Origin: Hyphomicrobiales bacterium
GTDB lineage: Bacteria; Pseudomonadota; Alphaproteobacteria; Rhizobiales; JAJFHC01
Length of the DNA: 16,101 nt
Reading direction: 5' to 3'
Assembly: GCA_021775835.1 (NCBI GenBank)
Contig: JAJFHC010000094.1
Location: 1-16,101, forward strand
The stretch's first letter is position 1. Each line of letters starts with the position of its first letter. The notes beneath the pieces are model-generated. The model was given only the letters and a program-made list of their open reading frames with translations. It did no database searches and was not told where the DNA came from. Of the stretch, positions 14,361-16,101 are shown piece by piece. The position numbers were made by a program, and so were the translations under genes.

Positions 14361-15299
14361 TACACCGGGAAGAATACAGAGCATTTCATAGAGAAGATTG
14401 GCGCCGATCAGCGCCGTGTTGCCTGACGGGTCATAAGGCGGTGACACTTCGACCAGATCACCGCCCACGACTGAAAGACCTGCACAACCACGGACAATTT
14501 CCAGACCTTGCCATATCGTCAGGCCGCCGATTTCCACGGTTCCTGTGCCTGGTGCAAATGCCGGGTCAAGGCTGTCAATGTCGTAGCTGATATAGGTTGG
14601 ATGATTGCCAATCTTTTCACGAACTTCCGCCATCATTGGTGTCATGGACTTGTGCCAGCACTCTTCTGCCGTAACGACCGTGAAGCCCTGGCGTCTTGGC
14701 CAGTCAAAATCCTCGGGCGCGTAACCGGTGCCACGCAAGCCGATCTGAAACACCTTGTCCTGTGCCAGAAGACCTTCTTCAACGGCGCGCCTGAACGGTG
14801 TGCCATGTGCAATCTGCTCACCAAACATGTGATCATTTACGTCTGCGTGAGCATCTACGTGAACGAGCGCGACGGGACCATGTTTCTCCTTGATGGCCCT
14901 CAGGATGGGCAATGTGAGCGTGTGGTCGCCGCCAATGCCCGGGGGAATGCAATCGTGCGAGAGAATGTCATCGTACGCCTTCTCAATCCGGAACACCGAG
15001 TCCTTAAGGTCGAAAGTGTTGATGGCAATGTCGCCCACATCGGCGACCTGGAGTTTTTCGAAAGGCGCTGCTCCCGTCGCCATGTTGTAGGGTCTGAGCA
15101 TGCACGACTCCGCGCGAATCTGGCGCGGCCCGTGCCGGGTGCCGGATCTGTTTGATGTGCCGATGTCCATGGGGATACCGACGAAGCAGACGTCAAGACC
15201 TGCGGCGGTCGGCTGAGTGGGGAGCCTCATCATTGTAGCGGGACCGCCGAACCGGGGCATGTCGTTGCCGCCGAGTGGTTGATTGAACGAAGTCGCCAT
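14358..15299 (-). CDS. gbuA: Ureohydrolase, probable 4-guanidinobutyrase
   Basis: This arginase/agmatinase-family enzyme of 313 residues needs two Mn2+ ions and would hydrolyse 4-guanidinobutanoate to 4-aminobutanoate (GABA) and urea in the cytosol. The metal ligands are His126 (GGDHT), Asp149, His151, Asp153 (DAHAD), and Asp240 and Asp242 (YDIDSLDP). The N-terminal QPLGGNDMPRFGG, IAHGTPFRRAVEEGLL and LVEVSPPYD closely follow Pseudomonas GbuA (about 319 residues) as I recall it; guanidinopropionase or agmatinase activity cannot be excluded. The start is the ATG of MATSFNQPLGG, preceded by AGGAG at 11 bases; the longer frame from 15398 has no support. A TetR gene lies downstream on the same strand and a MOSC gene is divergent. 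Confidence 0.85.
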   Translation of the reverse strand: MATSFNQPLGGNDMPRFGGPATMMRLPTQPTAAGLDVCFVGIPMDIGTSNRSGTRHGPRQIRAESCMLRPYNMATGAAPFEKLQVADVGDIAINTFDLKDSVFRIEKAYDDILSHDCIPPGIGGDHTLTLPILRAIKEKHGPVALVHVDAHADVNDHMFGEQIAHGTPFRRAVEEGLLAQDKVFQIGLRGTGYAPEDFDWPRRQGFTVVTAEECWHKSMTPMMAEVREKIGNHPTYISYDIDSLDPAFAPGTGTVEIGGLTIWQGLEIVRGCAGLSVVGGDLVEVSPPYDPSGNTALIGANLLYEMLCILPGV

Positions 15300-15497
15300 G
15301 AACACCCTATCTCCTGTTGCATTTTGTCTAGAGATGAGAGGGTTAATGACGCTGGGTGCTTTGTCCAGAGAAGATTGCAGTAAGGAGTGCAGGACCACAC
15401 TGAGTGGAGCTGGCTGGGATGTGCCGTGTTGACAATGAACGGCGTCGGGGGAAAGTGTTCATTTCAACGAACAGCGCTATAGACAGGATAAGCTTTC

Positions 15498-16101
15498 ATG
15501 ACGGATTCCAATCGGATTAGACTCGATGCAATCCATAGGTTCCCTGTCAAAAGCTTTAGTGGAGAGAGCTTGGATACAGCAAGTCTGAAGGTGGGCCGAG
15601 GCATTCCTTTCGACAGGCAGCTGGCTGTTCTGAACGGTTCATCGAACACCACCCCGCTACCGGGAGAGTGGGCTAAGGCAAGGACGTTCCTGATAAACAC
15701 TCTGGTCGATGGAATGCTTCAGTATCGCGCCACGGCCGATGATCAGCGGTCTGTAATTACCATTACAGGAACACCGAACGGTGGCATGTCAATCAATATG
15801 GGCGATGATGACGGCTTGAGCATTGCCAACGCGAAACTGGCGGGCGTGTTCCCACACGGCGAACAGGCGGCACCCCGACTGGTCCGCCGGTCGCCGCAGA
15901 AGGGGTATTGGGATTATCCTGACAGTGAGCTCTCCATCATTAATCTGGAGACCGTTCGGTCAATCGGAGAGATGCTCGGACATGAGGTCGATCCGGTTCG
16001 GTTTAGAGGCAATCTCGTCATCTCCGGACTGCCGCCATGGCATGAGTTCGGATGGATCGGTAGGCGGGTACAGTTGGGTGAGGTGGAACTGGAGTGCGTC
16101 A
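15498..16101 (+). CDS. MOSC-domain protein, N-terminal part
   Basis: The frame is open from this ATG to the right edge (201 codons) with no stop, so the gene is cut by the window. AGGA (15485-15488), nine bases upstream, supports the start. Residues from about 8 (AIHRFPVKSFSGESLD, then VGRGIPFDRQLAVLNG) look like the MOSC N-terminal beta-barrel domain. From about 170, RFRGNLVISGLPPWHEFGWIG looks like the start of the MOSC catalytic domain known from molybdenum cofactor sulfurases and related proteins. The conserved Cys of such domains and any C-terminal ferredoxin domain would lie beyond the edge. TTGACA at 15429-15434 could be a -35, but no good -10 follows it. It is divergent from the ureohydrolase across 198 bases. 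Confidence 0.8.
   Translation, partial: MTDSNRIRLDAIHRFPVKSFSGESLDTASLKVGRGIPFDRQLAVLNGSSNTTPLPGEWAKARTFLINTLVDGMLQYRATADDQRSVITITGTPNGGMSINMGDDDGLSIANAKLAGVFPHGEQAAPRLVRRSPQKGYWDYPDSELSIINLETVRSIGEMLGHEVDPVRFRGNLVISGLPPWHEFGWIGRRVQLGEVELECV

Noticed and set aside
15300..15398. 33-residue N-terminal extension of the ureohydrolase
   Set aside because: GbuA-like proteins begin near MxxxxxQPLGGN, and AGGAG stands before that ATG. The extension has no ribosome site and unlike composition.

Overview
The window looks like chromosomal DNA of an alphaproteobacterium; I would guess a Hyphomicrobiales- or Rhodobacterales-like lineage, but the order is uncertain. The clues are a cytosolic multi-PAS hybrid kinase with a CtrA-type box (TTAA-N7-TTAAC) upstream, a large SAM/class III cyclase/NTPase/TPR protein of a kind common in that class, a perfect FNR/FixK-type box and a protocatechuate dioxygenase pair. 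I see no transposase, integrase, tRNA or CRISPR array. Genes run in both directions in short units, so this is mostly ordinary chromosome with several independent regulatory circuits.

Layout. Positions 1-3513 (minus): a gene starting at nt 5 and leaving the left edge, tandem hairpins, and a 1121-residue soluble hybrid histidine kinase (three PAS, HisKA, HATPase, two receivers). Positions 3657-6533: a secreted EF-hand protein (minus) with its own terminator, divergent from an OmpR-type response regulator and a membrane histidine kinase that overlap by ATGA. An 8-bp direct repeat at exactly 10-bp period sits between the divergent genes and is a candidate regulator site. Positions 6582-7849 (minus): a secreted diheme cytochrome c and a small four-helix membrane protein with an HxH motif. 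A perfect TTGAT-N4-ATCAA box precedes the cytochrome gene.

Positions 8090-9394 (plus): pcaH and pcaG, the two subunits of protocatechuate 3,4-dioxygenase, without the other pca genes. Positions 9743-13315 (plus): the SAM-cyclase-NTPase-TPR protein. Positions 13337-14050 (minus): a TetR-family regulator with a perfect 9-1-9 palindrome and a matching promoter just upstream. Positions 14121-14360: a non-coding stretch unusually rich in perfect inverted repeats, a candidate structured RNA of unknown strand. Positions 14358-15299 (minus): a ureohydrolase very like 4-guanidinobutyrase (GbuA). Positions 15498-16101 (plus): the N-terminal part of a MOSC-domain protein, cut by the right edge.

The units do not form one pathway. 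Two are catabolic (protocatechuate ring cleavage; guanidinobutyrate to GABA and urea), one is respiratory and probably oxygen-regulated, and three are signalling systems. The least explained parts are the hairpin-dense stretch at 14121-14360 and the EF-hand/two-component module, in which the EF-hand protein tail and the kinase periplasmic segment are both strongly Arg/Lys/Trp-rich.
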